Positions 46,501 through 59,658 of a DNA stretch of 64,000 nucleotides are shown here, piece by piece. The notes below the pieces were generated by a model that was given only the letters and a program-made list of their open reading frames with translations, was not told the origin of the DNA and made no database searches. Position numbers and translations under genes: made by a program. Each line of letters opens with the position of its first letter. Positions within the stretch are counted from its first letter, which is position 1. The stretch covers positions 142,634,402-142,698,401 of the forward strand of contig CAKMRJ010005523.1 in the NCBI GenBank assembly GCA_928212115.1, in the 5' to 3' direction. The DNA comes from Lactuca virosa (taxonomy: Eukaryota > Streptophyta > Magnoliopsida > Asterales > Asteraceae).

Positions 46501-49500
46501 TTTCTTTGACCATAAAAGGCAGAACAAGGTGGGGGCAATCACTCCTTTTTTACTTTTTGTTTGTACAAAAATATGAATGTTCTTATCATCCAATATACCC
46601 ATAGAAAATTTGACGTGTGGAGTCCTTTCATGTGCAACAATCAACGTTGCAATCGTTTTTTTTTAAAGGTTTTAGAAGATTTCGTTTATAAATATTTAGT
46701 GTGTTAAATAGGAGAGGAAACTACAATTATGTCGCCACGATAAAATCCATCAAATATCACGCCAAAAGAACTGTACAAATTCCCCGAAATGGGATTTTAC
46801 AATCTTGATCCCACCCAACAAGTGGAATATGATAGGCAGACTCATTTTTTTTTATTTCTTTTTGTGCAGAAAACATGAATTCTCTAAACATGAATTCTCT
46901 AGTTATATTATTTTTTTAGTACACAAATATAAATTCTCTCGTCATCCGTATGATTAAAAATAGAATCGGGACAAACTTCTTAAGGTAATTGTAATCTATT
47001 AAACTTTTCCAAATTTGTTGTTCAAAAATTCTTTTTTGCTTGGTAGTAATACAAAAAATAAATAAATAAATAAACATTTTTTTTAATAAGATTGTTACCC
47101 TTGGGTCAACCATAGGTTTAGGAGAGGCAAATTAAACCGGGTACATAAGATTGCTATTTCTTTGATGTAATTATTTCTCTCGCATTCTTTGGGTACCGAT
47201 TGGACTTTAGGAGGGACATCAATATATAGATTGGTTGGGTACACTTTGTTTTTCTTTGCTGTTTTTAGTTGTGTCAGCTTTATAAAAATCTCTCCATTCA
47301 TAGAAAAAAATAGGTTGCTACTTGCCACATCCTCCATTCTACTTTACTAGTAGGATATCCGCACGATACGGCGGCGACGATTTGTTTCGTTCCGACGATT
47401 AGTTTCCTTCCAAAAAATTGTTTCGTTTTGGGGCCGTCACATCGTTTCCTTTCAGTGAAGTATGAACCGAACACTTATATGTCGATATAAGTTTCTTATA
47501 AATAATATGAAATATATAGAAAACTATATATAGAATTATTGGCGTAAAATTAGTAATATTATATTCATGTTCATTTTATGAATAGTTCAAATTTATTTAT
47601 TAAATTTATGGTTTAATATTTTTATTGTTGTATTATGCATATAATGTTAATAGTATATTATAAATGGTGACACAATATAAAAGATGCGATACAACCTTTA
47701 TATTCGCTATTTTTATTATTGTTTTATACATATATAACTGTAATAGTATTTTATAAATTGTAATGCAATATAAAAGATATGATACAACTTCTATTCTATT
47801 TCCAAGACATCACATTTCCAAACAAATTATAAATAAATTCTTATTTATATCTTTATACCGTTTTGATTATAAGGTTCAATAATTAGATTGAAATGAACTT
47901 TATTTTCAATGAACTTTATTTAAACAATTGATTGTCAAAATAAACAATTTATGCTTATTTTGTTGAAGTTGTCTTTTTTTCTTTTTAATATTTGCTTGTA
48001 TTTTAAATAATTCTTAAATTTAAATATTATAAAAAAGTAAGGAAGATTTAATTAACTTTTTGTTATATATTCTTTATTGAATTTCTTTAAAACTATTTTA
48101 GGTCAACATTCTTTATTCATAAAAGTATATAAATACTGATAATAATATCATATATCACATATTAAATCACATTATTTTTTCATTTTTACATAAGCCATCA
48201 AAATCTGATTGATTCGTTTATTTGGGTATTTAGCACTAATATTTAACGTGAACGAAACCACATGTGCACAGTGCACCATTAATGACATCACAAACCCTAC
48301 ATGAATGAAATCTAATTGAGACATTAAGTAAAAAGATACCAATACATGTATATACTAAGCTAAAAAACAGCACCAAAACCAATAATGGCAACCAAGTATA
48401 ACAATTTGAAACACACAACAGTAATGTGTTTTTGAATCTTTATAACTATCCATTCATTGCAAATCAAACATTGTTTCTTACCAAAATACAAAAAAGAAGT
48501 AATGCTCGTAGTTCAATGTAAGGTGTCTCACTTTTATTCATCACAAGTTTGGTGGTTGATGTTATATGAAGTGTCTAACTTTGATTCAAGATTTTTGTTC
48601 CCAACACAAGTTAACAAAAAAAGAGAATGAGCATAAATTGTTTTGACATAATAAATACCCTTTTAAGATCTTCAAACAAATTTCATAGTTAGCATATGGA
48701 ATGACACGAATGATTGTCCTTCTGAAATGATAGTGTTTTGCATAAAAGTGCTTTCTTCACATTAACAGAAAACTCAAGTGTATTGACTAATTGATTTGTT
48801 CTAGGTTTACTAAAAGATGAACATAAACAGTAAATGATAAATTATAAATTTACTAACAAAAATGAATTTTACACCATAATCCATATCAACCAACTTCAGT
48901 TCTTAATCTTCGGAGTAGATTAAGTTCCTATAATTAAATAATACTACATGGTAAAATAATCACAAAAATATACATGCTAATAAGAAAAAAATCCCAAATA
49001 AACTAAAAATAAAAACAAAAACCAGGGATAAAAATTTCATGAACTACAATTCTAAACCATTTGCAAGGATGAAACATTTAAAAAAAAAAAGATGAAGGGT
49101 TCAAAAGCATTAGGTGACTTTTTGTTAAGTGAGGTATCAAATATATCATTTCAATTCGACACGAATAATCACAAACCTAAATTTCAGAATCCATGCCTCC
49201 TTCACCTTCAAAATAGACAAAAGTCTAGTCATAACCAAAAAAAGAAATACAGAAATAAATGACAAAGAAAAATTATAGATCTGGGACATTTAAAGTAAAA
49301 TAAAGCACACAAATAAACACAAAGATTTCACCAATTTTATTGTGACCATCAAATCTCTTGACAGAGATAATCTGCAAATAGTTGCTCATACACAAACAAA
49401 GAGAAATTCAACAAAAGATCATATAACAAATGGATAACCAAAATACAGATTTACCATAAAAAAAATAAACATACCAAACCCGAATCCAAGTTTATATTAA

Positions 49501-51048
49501 ACTTAATCATAAGTTGATGGAGCTTTTCTGAGCACCAAGAATATAAGAAATTTTTGCCTTTGCATATAATTTGTTCAAAGTTGGAGCATTAGAACTGATG
49601 TATTCCTTTTAAGGTTGTTTAAAAGTTGAAAAGTGAAGGGTAAAAACATTAAATCGATTTTACTAAGGAAAAATCCAAGAAAAATAAAACCTAGAACAAA
49701 AATGAAGCTCATAGACCATACTTAACTAAGATGAAGCTCATTACAATACAACATATATACTGTAATGGAAACAACCACATTTTCTAAATTACTTTTAAAG
49801 AAAACTCACAAAAATCAAACCTTCTGTCATTTTCTTGATAAAATATTAAAATAAATCTAATGACATTCTCCATTATATAAAACAAATTACACCCTCTCTC
49901 TCTCTATTTACATGTACTCTCCCTATCACAATGTTCAAAATACTGACTAAAAATCAGAAAAAATGGGAGAACCGGACCTTCATTTCTTTTCTCAGATCTC
50001 ATCTAAATGTATCTCACATATCATTCTAGTACATAATCAAAAGACAAATTACATATATACAATAAACAAACAGATTTGTAGCTTGCACATATAAATAACG
50101 TACACACATGGATCTCTATATGGATCAAGACATATTTACACACTGAAAATGAGGATGTTTTTTTATCTTAAAACAGATCTAACACATATTTGTTTCAAGA
50201 TCTGTAAAGAAACAAACACCACTGCCTAAATATTATCGATCTAACATAAATTTGTTTCAAAACAGCCATATATTTATTTGTATTTTTTTATCAAACCCAC
50301 AAGTGACTTCGGAAGATAGAGCAAGTATCTGAGACTGATGGTGGTGGCGGAAGTATACATTTAGGATTTCTTGGTGCCGCCAGGTATTGGTAGTGTTCAA
50401 CAGTTGCGTCGCCGGAGGCAGTGGTAAAGAACGTTGATGGCGGAAACGACAATATACATCTATGGTTTAATGATGATATTGAAAGCTATTGGTGCTCAGC
50501 GGATGTGTCGATGGTAAGGGTGGTTGTGGTGAATGTAACTCCCTTGCGATGCGTTGGGGTTGTCATGCAGGTGGTTCACTGAGGGTGGCTCGCAGCTGGC
50601 ACTACTGTGTGAAATAGGTGGCGGAGATGGATGAACTTCTTAGGGTCTTAGGGTTTGTAAATAGTAAGGTCAAAGCGTTTTGGAGAAGAAAAAGCGGCGT
50701 AAGAATGTGGAACCGATGATGTGTTTCTCTTTGGGTGGTGGCAGTGTTTTTGTGGCGGTGATTAGGGTTGATGAGAAGGCACGTATAAGGTTAGAGAGAG
50801 GAGGAGGATGCTGATGAAGTTTGATGGTTTTGTGGCTATAATACTCATGATGGCCGATGACATTTATATGTAGGGTTAAAGAATTGAATTAGATTTTGAT
50901 TGGATCATTCTATTTCACACGGATCATGTAACTTTGAATCTATACCATCCATCAAAAATCCAACGACCATTAATCAATCTCCTTGTTTTTTAAGATAAAG
51001 TCTTAAAAATTAGTGGGGTCCAATATATGTATGCTTTATAAAGGTGTA

Positions 51049-51050
<2 letters not shown>
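46501..51050. other. AT-rich intergenic region
   Basis: No credible protein gene. Seen: a twofold AAACATGAATTCTCT repeat at about 46870-46902; a short GC-rich patch at 47349-47380 (ATATCCGCACGATACGGCGG), slightly like Helitron ends; a tandem duplication of about 96 bp at 47612-47803 (ATATAAAAGATRYGATACAAC in both units); and a GC-richer patch at 50290-50880. On the minus strand that patch has ACATATAAATG (about 50866) followed by CCTCCTCCTCTCTCTAACC, resembling a plant transcript start without a long ORF. Confidence 0.5.

Positions 51051-51104
<54 letters not shown>
51051..51104. repeat. (AT)n microsatellite with short (AC)n tail
   Basis: About 50 bp of AT repeats followed by ACACACAC, directly before the TIR element at 51116. 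Confidence 0.95.
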
Positions 51105-51112
<8 letters not shown>

Positions 51113-51115
51113 CAA

Positions 51116-51855
51116 GGGCATCTTAAACCCGCTTCAAACTTCATTTTTTCTTCCATTTCTTTCCACATTCTTCTCCAACCTTACTCATTTTCATCTCTAT
51201 TTTTTAAGATATGAATAGTATTCCCCCATTTTTAGGGGAATATTACTCATAACTCCAAAAATGGAGTTGAAGTTTTAATTGTCAATTTTAGTCTCTCTTA
51301 TTTTTATCTTACACATTTCTAGTTTATTTTTATCTATTAATTATAATTTAAATGCAATATTTTAATATTTGTAATATCATGTTATAAATTAATTAATCAT
51401 AAATATAGAGTTTAATATTTATTTATCGAATTCATATAAAAAATTAAATATATACTAAAGATTTCAAACACGGTAATATAATTTATAAAATATCGTAATC
51501 AAATATGATCGTGATCTTGATATATTTATTATAAATAAAATTTTATTTATGAAATAATTATTTATAATAAAGTAATACCTAATATAAATTTATTATATAT
51601 AAACATTTTATTTATAATAATATAATTTGTAATACTTTTGTAATGAAAATATATAATATATATTTGTTAAAATCTAATTAGTAGAGGGATATATTTGACG
51701 ATATATATAAGTTATAAAAATAGAATATTCTAAGAATATATTTTTTAGGGTAAAAAATTGGATAGAAAATAGAGTAGAATTAAAGATGAAATACTATTTA
51801 CCTCATTTTTTACTCCATTTAGGAGGGGAAAAATGAAGATAGGTTAGAGATGGTC
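51116..51855. mobile_element. TIR DNA transposon, MITE-like (740 bp)
   Basis: Left end GGGCATCTTAAACCCGCTTC, then CTTCATTTTTTC. The right end, read on the minus strand, is GACCATCTCTAACCTATC, then TTCATTTTTCCC. These imperfect terminal inverted repeats resemble the GGGCATCTCCAACC ends common in plant non-autonomous elements. The interior is very AT-rich with no ORF. A second inner pair (ATGGAGTTGAAG / CTCCATTTAGG) is also visible. Superfamily and target duplication not determined. Confidence 0.55.
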
Positions 51856-52479
51856 TTTTTTTTATCCTATATTTAACCATTTATTACTTATTTATTATAT
51901 GTACATTTAATAAGTATATAAATTATTAATTAAATTTCAAATATTAAATTCATTACAAATTAGATATATTTTTTTGGAGTTTTTTTACAAAAACAATGTC
52001 GTTTTAAAAAGTATTTACCAAAGATAGGTAGTTTAAAATTTATTTACAAAATAATTGTAGTTTTATTATAAAATAAAAATAATAAAAAAATAAAAATAAC
52101 AACCAAACTTGTTAAGATCAGGATCCTACGTATGATCATTTTTAAGTTTGCGAAAAACGGGATCATAAGATCCCGTAAAAAATAATATAAAAAGATAATT
52201 GATCATATATATAAAACATTTTTAACTATCTCATGGTTAAATAAGTCAAAAAGTAATTGATTATATTGTGGTTATTGACATAGTTAAATAGATTAAAAGA
52301 ATATTAAAACACTTATAATTACAAATTGGTGTACATTCGTATCACAAATCGGTACAAGTAGTTATCAAGATGATTTTACAATAACCTTGTGTAAGAATCC
52401 AAGCTAGACGCTAGTAATTCCACTTCATGCTACTAAATTTACTTGAACCTAGAAGACACACATAAAACGGTCTTTATAT

Positions 52480-52529
<50 letters not shown>

Positions 52530-53600
52530 ATATATATATCATCACATTCTTAATCGTATAATCCTAATGTTTCTTCCAATCATTCAATACACAGTACAAC
52601 ATTACTGACATCAAGTCTGTCATTTATCATTAATACTAGAAATGGTAGATCTAGAAGTTTTCTTTGTAGGGGGCACTATCGACTTGATCATTTTTGGTTA
52701 AAATGGTAAAAATGACGGGTCGCAGTTGATAAGATGGTGGATTTTGACACTTTAAACTTTTAGTCATTCATGTTTGTTGATTGGTCTATCAATTTAGACA
52801 TATTTTAGGCTTTTAATAATCTAATATGTATAATAATTCAACTTTTAATCTAATTAGTTTCGTTGATTAACCATTAGTCATAAAATCAGTTTTGTTTATG
52901 GAAATGTGGAGTTAGTTGTTTAATTTATTTTACTTAGAGTTTATAATATTAAAAACACATGTAATAGCTAATATAGACATCACAATTTACAAAAATAAAA
53001 AAACTAGGTCAAGTAATTTTGTGTACATAACTTCACTATTGATAAATCACATATAAAAAACACAAAAACCAAATCAAGTTAATATAGAAAAACAAAGAGA
53101 AAAGACATAGACAAATGTGTTGGATTGGAGAGACATGAAAATTGGGAGGCTGAAAATTGGAGAAATCAAGGCATAATTTTGATTAGACTAGAAAGCTTGT
53201 TATTGTAAACTATATGGTACTAAAGTGTATATATTCCATTAATTTTCTATCAAAATTAACCAAAAGCATCTTATTTTTCCTACTTTTTGGGTTAAGCGTT
53301 GCATATATCATTTTCAAAGTTTGGGCTTAATTCCTATATAAAAATTCTAGTCCTAAAAAGTTCATTGGGGGCATGTTCCCCCATTGCTAACAAGGTGGAT
53401 CTGTCCCTGCATACTAGACTTACGGTCAAGCAAACGACTATCAACTCCAATTAACCTCTCCTAAGTAGAAATCAATATTACATATATTACAAACTCCTCT
53501 AACCAAATTAAGGCTCTTTCTGGCATTATAGCCATTCAAACTTTCACTACAACATATTCTTTCGTGAGTATGCTAGTTTCACCAGCAAGGTTATGATTAA
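51856..53600. other. AT-rich intergenic DNA with unclassified repeat
   Basis: No gene. A hairpin GGGATC/GATCCC occurs at about 52159-52175. A (TA)n array lies at 52475-52539. The part 52636-53411 has GTAGGGGGCAC and GGGGGCATGTTCCCCC with GGATCTGTCCCTG at its right end, reminiscent of a dispersed plant repeat, but I cannot name it. Confidence 0.4.
52475..52539. repeat. (TA)n microsatellite
   Basis: About 65 bp of TA dinucleotides with two phase slips (TAATAT and TTATAT). Confidence 0.95.
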
Positions 53601-53775
53601 TTTCTAATTCTCTAATGATAATATTACAGGTACCAAGGGTATTATAATAACATCATACTAACATACAAGCGTTTATACATTCTCATGACCTCGTGGTGTA
53701 ACACTCACCAAGACCACCACAAATAATTGATTCCAATACTATGGATGTTAAAGTCACCAAGACCACCACTAATAT
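53601..53775. repeat. Decayed minisatellite units left of solo LTR 3
   Basis: Units with CACCAAGACCACCACTAAT at about 53707 and 53755 resemble the array at 55702-56114. They show that the solo LTR was inserted into a larger repeat field. Ends at target site AATAT (53771-53775). Confidence 0.55.
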
Positions 53776-55644
53776 TGTAAAGTCTAAAAAAATAAGACAA
53801 AAAAAATTCATTTTTAATTTAATAAAACCAGTATTCCAAAACATTGCCATAAAAATCCAGATAAAAAATGTATCAATCAAGATGACATATCAGAGTAAAT
53901 CAAGAAAATGTGGAACGAGGTGGTGTGTGCCCTGCAATCATCCCAAGCCCTTCCCTTTGGAACTAGAAGTACCTGAAACATAAACTGGAAATCATAAGCA
54001 CAAAGCCTAGTTAGTTCCCCAAGATACCATATACCATACATAATAAACACATAATGGGCCCCGCCCGTTATCAGGCCCATCCCGGTATTGGGCCCCGCCC
54101 GGCTTCGAGGCCAGCTCAGTATACAGATCGGGCCCTGCCCAACATACATATAACATATATCAAAATAAACACATACACATGCAATAATCAAAAAGATACA
54201 TAGCATACAAAATGGTCATCGGGCCCCGCCCAGTAAGCATACAAGTACATAACACATGTAAGAGTCACGCAGACAACTAACATACTAACATAACATAATC
54301 ATGGGTCGGCATTGGTGCCTTTGACCTGCTAAACACAGTGAGGAAACTCACCTCGAGTTGCTGAATCACACTGATAACTCCCTGGCTGCTAGTCTGACAA
54401 ATCCCTGAGCTATCAATATCAAATAACATCCAATTAATAACTGGATTCCAAACCATAACCATTAGCCCAAGGCTAGGGTGAAAAGACCATTTTACCCTTT
54501 ATCTAGTTTGGTCCAAGATTAAGGTCCAAACCTACAATCCAAAAAGGACCAAATAATCAATTAATCATACAAGGCCGAAACATGGCTCAATTTTCCAAAT
54601 TGGGCCCCAATCCCTTCCATGGCCTTAACCGAAGGCCCAATAATATTCCTAGACCAAAATACTTGAAATCAGATGGCTCAACAAAGCCCTAAACCTCTAA
54701 GCCCAAAAGAATGGACGAAACCGAAGCCCAAACGATCTGAGGCCCACTCTGCTGAGTACGCGGGGCGTACTCAGCTTGTACGTGCAACATACTTTCCTTA
54801 GGGATTGTGCGCCAAGCGTACCTGCTTGTACGCCCAGTGTACCCTCGCATTCAGCCATCACCTTATTCAGATCTTATTCCATAAAGACTTTACTCCAAAA
54901 CCTAGGTCTGACTTCCTTGAGCTGGTTTATCACATAAAGTTGCTAACTTTACGTGCATGCATGGCTTAATGAAGCTCTTAAATCTAAGAAGGACTTAATA
55001 GGTGACTTAATGAATGCATGTAACCATAAACCCCATAAATCTTGCACCTTTATGTTTAAGAACCTCATAACACGCTCAAATCTAAAAGGACAAGCCCCAT
55101 AAACATCTTAACTCATCAACCTACCCAAAAAGGGACCAAAAGCATAAAAAGTCAAGACATAAAGGGATCTAAGCATTCAAAATCCAATGTATGAACTTGA
55201 TACCTCAAAAAGCTTGCAAAATGAGTGATGATTTTGGATCTCTAAGCTTCCTACCAGGCTATGCACCTTCAACCTTCTTCACTCTCTTTAAAATGAGCAA
55301 AACAAGCACCAAATTCTTCTTAAAAGCTCAAAAGCACAACAATGGAGGCAAAAGGTCGATTTTAGGGTTTTAGGGTAATGGAGGCTGGTAAAGAGGCCAT
55401 CCCTAGGGACTTAATGTCTTTATATATGGTGAAATACCCTTAAATTAGGGTTTCATTAACCTCTGAGTACGCTAAGCGTAACCCTCGTACGCCCAGCGTA
55501 TGAGGACTCGCATCCACTATCAGCATCACCTTAGTACACTAAGCGTACCATGTGGTACGCCCCGCGCACTACTCCAAGGACCATTATTGCAACAAATTAA
55601 ACATAAAGGGCAAATAAGGAACATACCAAGATCCAAGTGTTACA
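53776..55644 (-). mobile_element. Solo LTR 3 (1.87 kb), same superfamily as D LTR
   Basis: On the minus strand it starts TGTAACACTTGGATC at 55644 and ends at 53776 (plus TGTAAAGTC), with a perfect 5-bp duplication AATAT (53771-53775 and 55645-55649). No internal domain. Minus-strand TATA at 55421-55427. Palindromes TACGCTAAGCGTA (55468-55480) and TACGCCCAGCGTA (55488-55500) lie upstream of the TATA; CTGAGTACGC..GCGTACTCAG (54752-54774) lies downstream. A GGGCCCCGCCC-type repeat occupies 54055-54235. Several TE-derived Gly/Pro-type frames here are artefacts. Confidence 0.85.
55421..55427 (-). promoter_or_regulatory. TATA box of solo LTR 3
   Basis: ATATATA on the minus strand, about 220 bp inside the LTR, with two 13-bp palindromes immediately upstream in element sense. 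Confidence 0.5.
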
Positions 55645-55701
55645 AATATTAGTCAATGATATTGCAGTCACTAAGATTATTATGACTAACATTATTCCAT
55701 C

Positions 55702-56114
55702 ACAGTGGTATTCCCAACACCAAGCATACTACTAACAATTAATTATCACACAGTGGTAATTACAGCACCAAGCATACCACTAACAATTAATTCCCACATA
55801 GTCGTAATTACAGCACCAAGCAAACCACTAATAATTTATTCCTACACAATCGTAATTACAGCACCAAGCATACCACTAACAATTTATTCACACAATAGTA
55901 ATTACAACAACAAACATACCACTAGCAATTTATTCATACACAATGGTAATTATAGCACCAAGCATAACACTAACAATTTATTCACACACAATGGTAATTA
56001 CAGCACCAAGCATAATACTAATAATTTATTCACACATAGTGGTAATTATAGCACCAAGCATACCACCAATAATTTATTCACATAGTGGTGATTACAACAC
56101 CAAGCATACCACTA
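55702..56114. repeat. Minisatellite, about 47-bp unit, 9 copies
   Basis: Units built on CAGTGGTAATTACAGCACCA then AGCATACCACTAACAATT and TATTCACA. Copies differ by substitutions and 1-4-bp indels. The long open frames over this array (TAPSIPLTI repeats) come from the repetition, not from a gene. Confidence 0.92.
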
Positions 56115-56323
56115 GTTCATTCTAAATAATCTACAAATATAATGTTAAAAATACTAAATCCACCATTGACTTACATTCCTCGAATAATAGTATTATAATC
56201 ATCCATACTATCATAAATTCAGTCCTACAGACTTACAATAAAATGTTGTTCTTGTTCTAATTTCATTAATGACATACAACCTTATCATATTACCTTACGG
56301 ATAACAAAACTACTTTAGTCTAG

Positions 56324-56375
<52 letters not shown>

Positions 56376-57270
56376 TTATACGTACATACTAACGGTACAC
56401 CAACATCCAGCTACCCAATAGACATACAATGTCACTAACCATGCTATCAACATTCCACTTACTTAGAAGACATAGTAGCCTTACAGTCACGTTAGCTACG
56501 ATTAAATTCTATAATCTCTCTTGGTAATAATTAATATTACATAAACTACTAAATCATCCAGTAATAGTATTAGAGTAACCAAGACTACCATTACTCTTCT
56601 ATAACTATCCTTCAAACATAGCGTTGTAGACACTCAGTCCGTCATTGATTTGTATTTCTCCACTGATGAGAACAAAGATTACAATCATTTTTGTAATTAT
56701 GCTACTCTAGAACTTCAATTACCATTACCAGTTCATATTTCTTAACAATATTCAAGTATAGCGTTTAGACACTAAGTACGCCATTACCTTGTATTGACCG
56801 ATATCAATCCACAAGTATAACGTTCAGACATTAAGTCCACCATTGACTTATAATTCTCCGATACCAAACAGCCAGTATAACCTTACGGGTTTCACTCCTA
56901 AACATAATTATTCACAATAATCATACTATTGTATTTATGGGACATCCTCTAATTTTCAGAACCAAAAAGAACTTTCTTTACGCTTTAAAAGAAATGATGC
57001 TTCATTAGCGGAAAATCCCAGTATTTAAAATTATCTTTGAGAACAAAGATTGTCTTAAATAATATCCTAAGGATTTCATAATTATCATAGATACATAAGT
57101 TACAATGTAAAGACCTAATGATCCTGAACACTATTGCAAGTTGTCTCTTAATCACTTAGTATCCTAATCAAGTTCACGTAGTTTAATTCGTAATACATGT
57201 GATACATACAAACTGAGTTGGTTAGGTTGGGAAACCTGGTGAGATACATAGGGTTTTCAATCACAAAATG

Positions 57271-57331
<61 letters not shown>

Positions 57332-58042
57332 TAATCCTGCAAAACGAATTGTTACCAAACAATTTATAGATATATCTCCGACTTCGATAACTATAAACCA
57401 ATCATACCCATCCCAAACTGATCCTTATAGATCCTAGTCCACGATTATCAAGAAGAATTATCTCACCTGATAAATCGCTTTAGAATAAAAGTTTGACTAC
57501 ACAGCTAGGGGCTTCCTTGGTCGGTGTAGGTCATAAAGGCACTCAAGCCATTAGAGTATTTGTTGAATATGGTATCCCATATGATCTACGTCTGTGGGTT
57601 ATGAACGCACACTAGCAACATATTTCACAAGACCATCCATAATGATCAAGTGATGTCAAGTTGCCTTGGGAGATGACTAGACATACCATTACAATTGTCT
57701 GATCTGGACCCACCATTTTCGGTCCTCCAAAAATAAATACTATTTGTACTCCGGTACGTATTTCATACCATCGGCTCCTGAAAGTGTCACGGAACAGAAC
57801 TCTACTCTCCACTCTCTACTTACACACATTCTTCGAATGAGACTACCCAATATTCAACTTAATTGAACTAGGCATCCGTAATAAGTCTTATCTCGTTAAT
57901 AGGCAAAACTACTAGGCTTCCAATACCATCTCTGTTTAGGCAACACTATCCTAATTCAGTGTATATATTTAACACAAAGTATTTAGGTATTAATATACTT
58001 TTATCTTTCTCTCTAATAATACTTTTATTATCATTACCATGA

Positions 58043-58116
<74 letters not shown>

Positions 58117-58483
58117 CTTAACAAATATAGAACCATATTTGATTCGCATATCGTATATCATCAAATACATTTCTAACACATATTCCAGGCAATAAGCATA
58201 TAGCTCACATATAAACTTTTCGACAGATATTTGATACTTTAATTAATACTTTTATGACGATCATGTTCATGAAATGGACTATGCACTCACCTGACTTAGG
58301 TACATGACTAATGATTTGGGCAGAGCTTCACCTAACACCTTAGATTTTCCTTTGATATGATCTAAGAACGATTAATACTGAGTCATAGTCTAATCTTCCT
58401 GCTGACTAATGATAGTCTATATACCTCACCAATCCCAATGTTTACATCAAGATCTTGATATGTTTTCTAGGTTATAAAATTCA
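56115..58483. other. Unassigned repeat-derived intergenic DNA with three (AT)n arrays
   Basis: No credible gene. Degenerate repeats of AGTATAACGTTCAGACATTA then AGTCCACCATTGACTT type occur at about 56620-56880 and may be a further decayed minisatellite. (AT)n arrays lie at 56329-56369, 57274-57329 and 58047-58108. The rest looks like old retroelement sequence without a recognisable terminus. Confidence 0.45.
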
Positions 58484-59299
58484 TGTGGCGGAAAAACACT
58501 TAAACCCTTATGTTCTCATGCAACCTAGATAGGATCTATGTTTTCTCTATCGACAGAAACTAACTATGAATATTTACAAACCCTAGGAAACCCTAGTATA
58601 ATCAAAATTACAACAAGGATTAGGATTACATATCTTTTGATTAATGAAGCAATTAATCAACCAAAATCTCATTTGACTTCCTTGGAAAACAATCACCAAA
58701 AGATTGGATGCATCTAATGGCTTGTACCCAAAACCCTAGGAACTAGAAGACTTTAAAAGATGGAAAATGAGAGAAAAATTTCGGATATTGTAGGAGGGAG
58801 TGGAGGGATGAAAATAGAGAACTCATAATATTTATAGGTGAATAAGGAAGCTTAAGTAAGGCAGATAGACCTAGATAACCCTTAACCCTTTTCCTGGCTC
58901 CTAAGGCTCCTAAAAACCCTAGGAAGCCTCCAAAAACCATCCTCCCTTATGGAAAGGTTCTAGAAGCCTTCAACGTTTAAATTTTAAACATTATCACCTT
59001 TAGTCCCTGCACTTTCAATTAATCTAATTAATCACAAAATTAATTCCAATTAATATGTGATTAATTATAAATTAATTAATACCATTTCTAATTAATATAT
59101 TAATCATATAATATATTAGTAAATCATTTATTTTGATTTCTAATTAATTCATCAATCATATAATAAATTAATAAATTAGCATCTCTCTCCAAAAGTCATT
59201 TTATTCAATTACTAGTTATAAGGGCAACCCAAAAAGGACTTTGCTGCTAATTCAAGAATATACCAATTTAGTTATTGGCTTAGACACCTTAATCCAACA
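58484..59299 (-). repeat. 3' LTR of element F (Copia-like, related to A/B/E)
   Basis: Plus-strand edges TGTGGCGGAAAAACAC and CTTAATCCAACA. The right edge is followed by GTCTCCCAATTGGATAAG, the same PPT side as in A/B/E. The interior shares the GATCTATGTTTTCTCTAT and AATTAATTCCAATTAATA-type stretches. No PBS stands on the left, so this is the outer (3') LTR of a minus-strand element. Confidence 0.7.
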
Positions 59300-59658
59300 G
59301 TCTCCCAATTGGATAAGTTTGTAACTACAATTGCAAATATTGACATTGAAGGAAACAGCAAAGAGTGCTTTCCAAACCCACTGCCAAACTCATATTCAAA
59401 TAAGCAACTAGCCCTAAGATAAGTGATCAACTATCCCTTCGTTCTACAAGATATCGTATGGACATGATACATGGATCAGAATCAATCTCATTGTCCAAGA
59501 TTCAATTTCTCGATTTCCCGATTTGTAAAGACTTTATTTGACTCCAATTGAACACATCAATTAGTCCTAGCTGTGCCCAACACTTCTAATGTCAACATTA
59601 AATCATCGAGGGGCCCAATGATTTCGCTTTTTCCTTGTTAGGGCAAAAGGAACAAATT
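59300..59658 (-). other. Element F internal sequence, cut by element G
   Basis: Homologous to the PPT-proximal part of B and E (AAATCATCGAGGGGCCCA occurs in all three). Interrupted after GGAACAAAT by the LTR at 59659. Its continuation would lie right of the window. Confidence 0.65.

Noticed and set aside
47095..47337. 80-codon minus-strand ORF in intergenic DNA
   Set aside because: Isolated, no splice partners, no recognisable family.
47349..47380. Helitron-like terminus
   Set aside because: Only a weak GC-rich resemblance; no partner end or CTRR hairpin found.
55705..56125. Long open frames with repeated TAPSIPLTI-like phrases
   Set aside because: Produced by the 47-bp minisatellite; open in two frames at once, no start context and no family resemblance.
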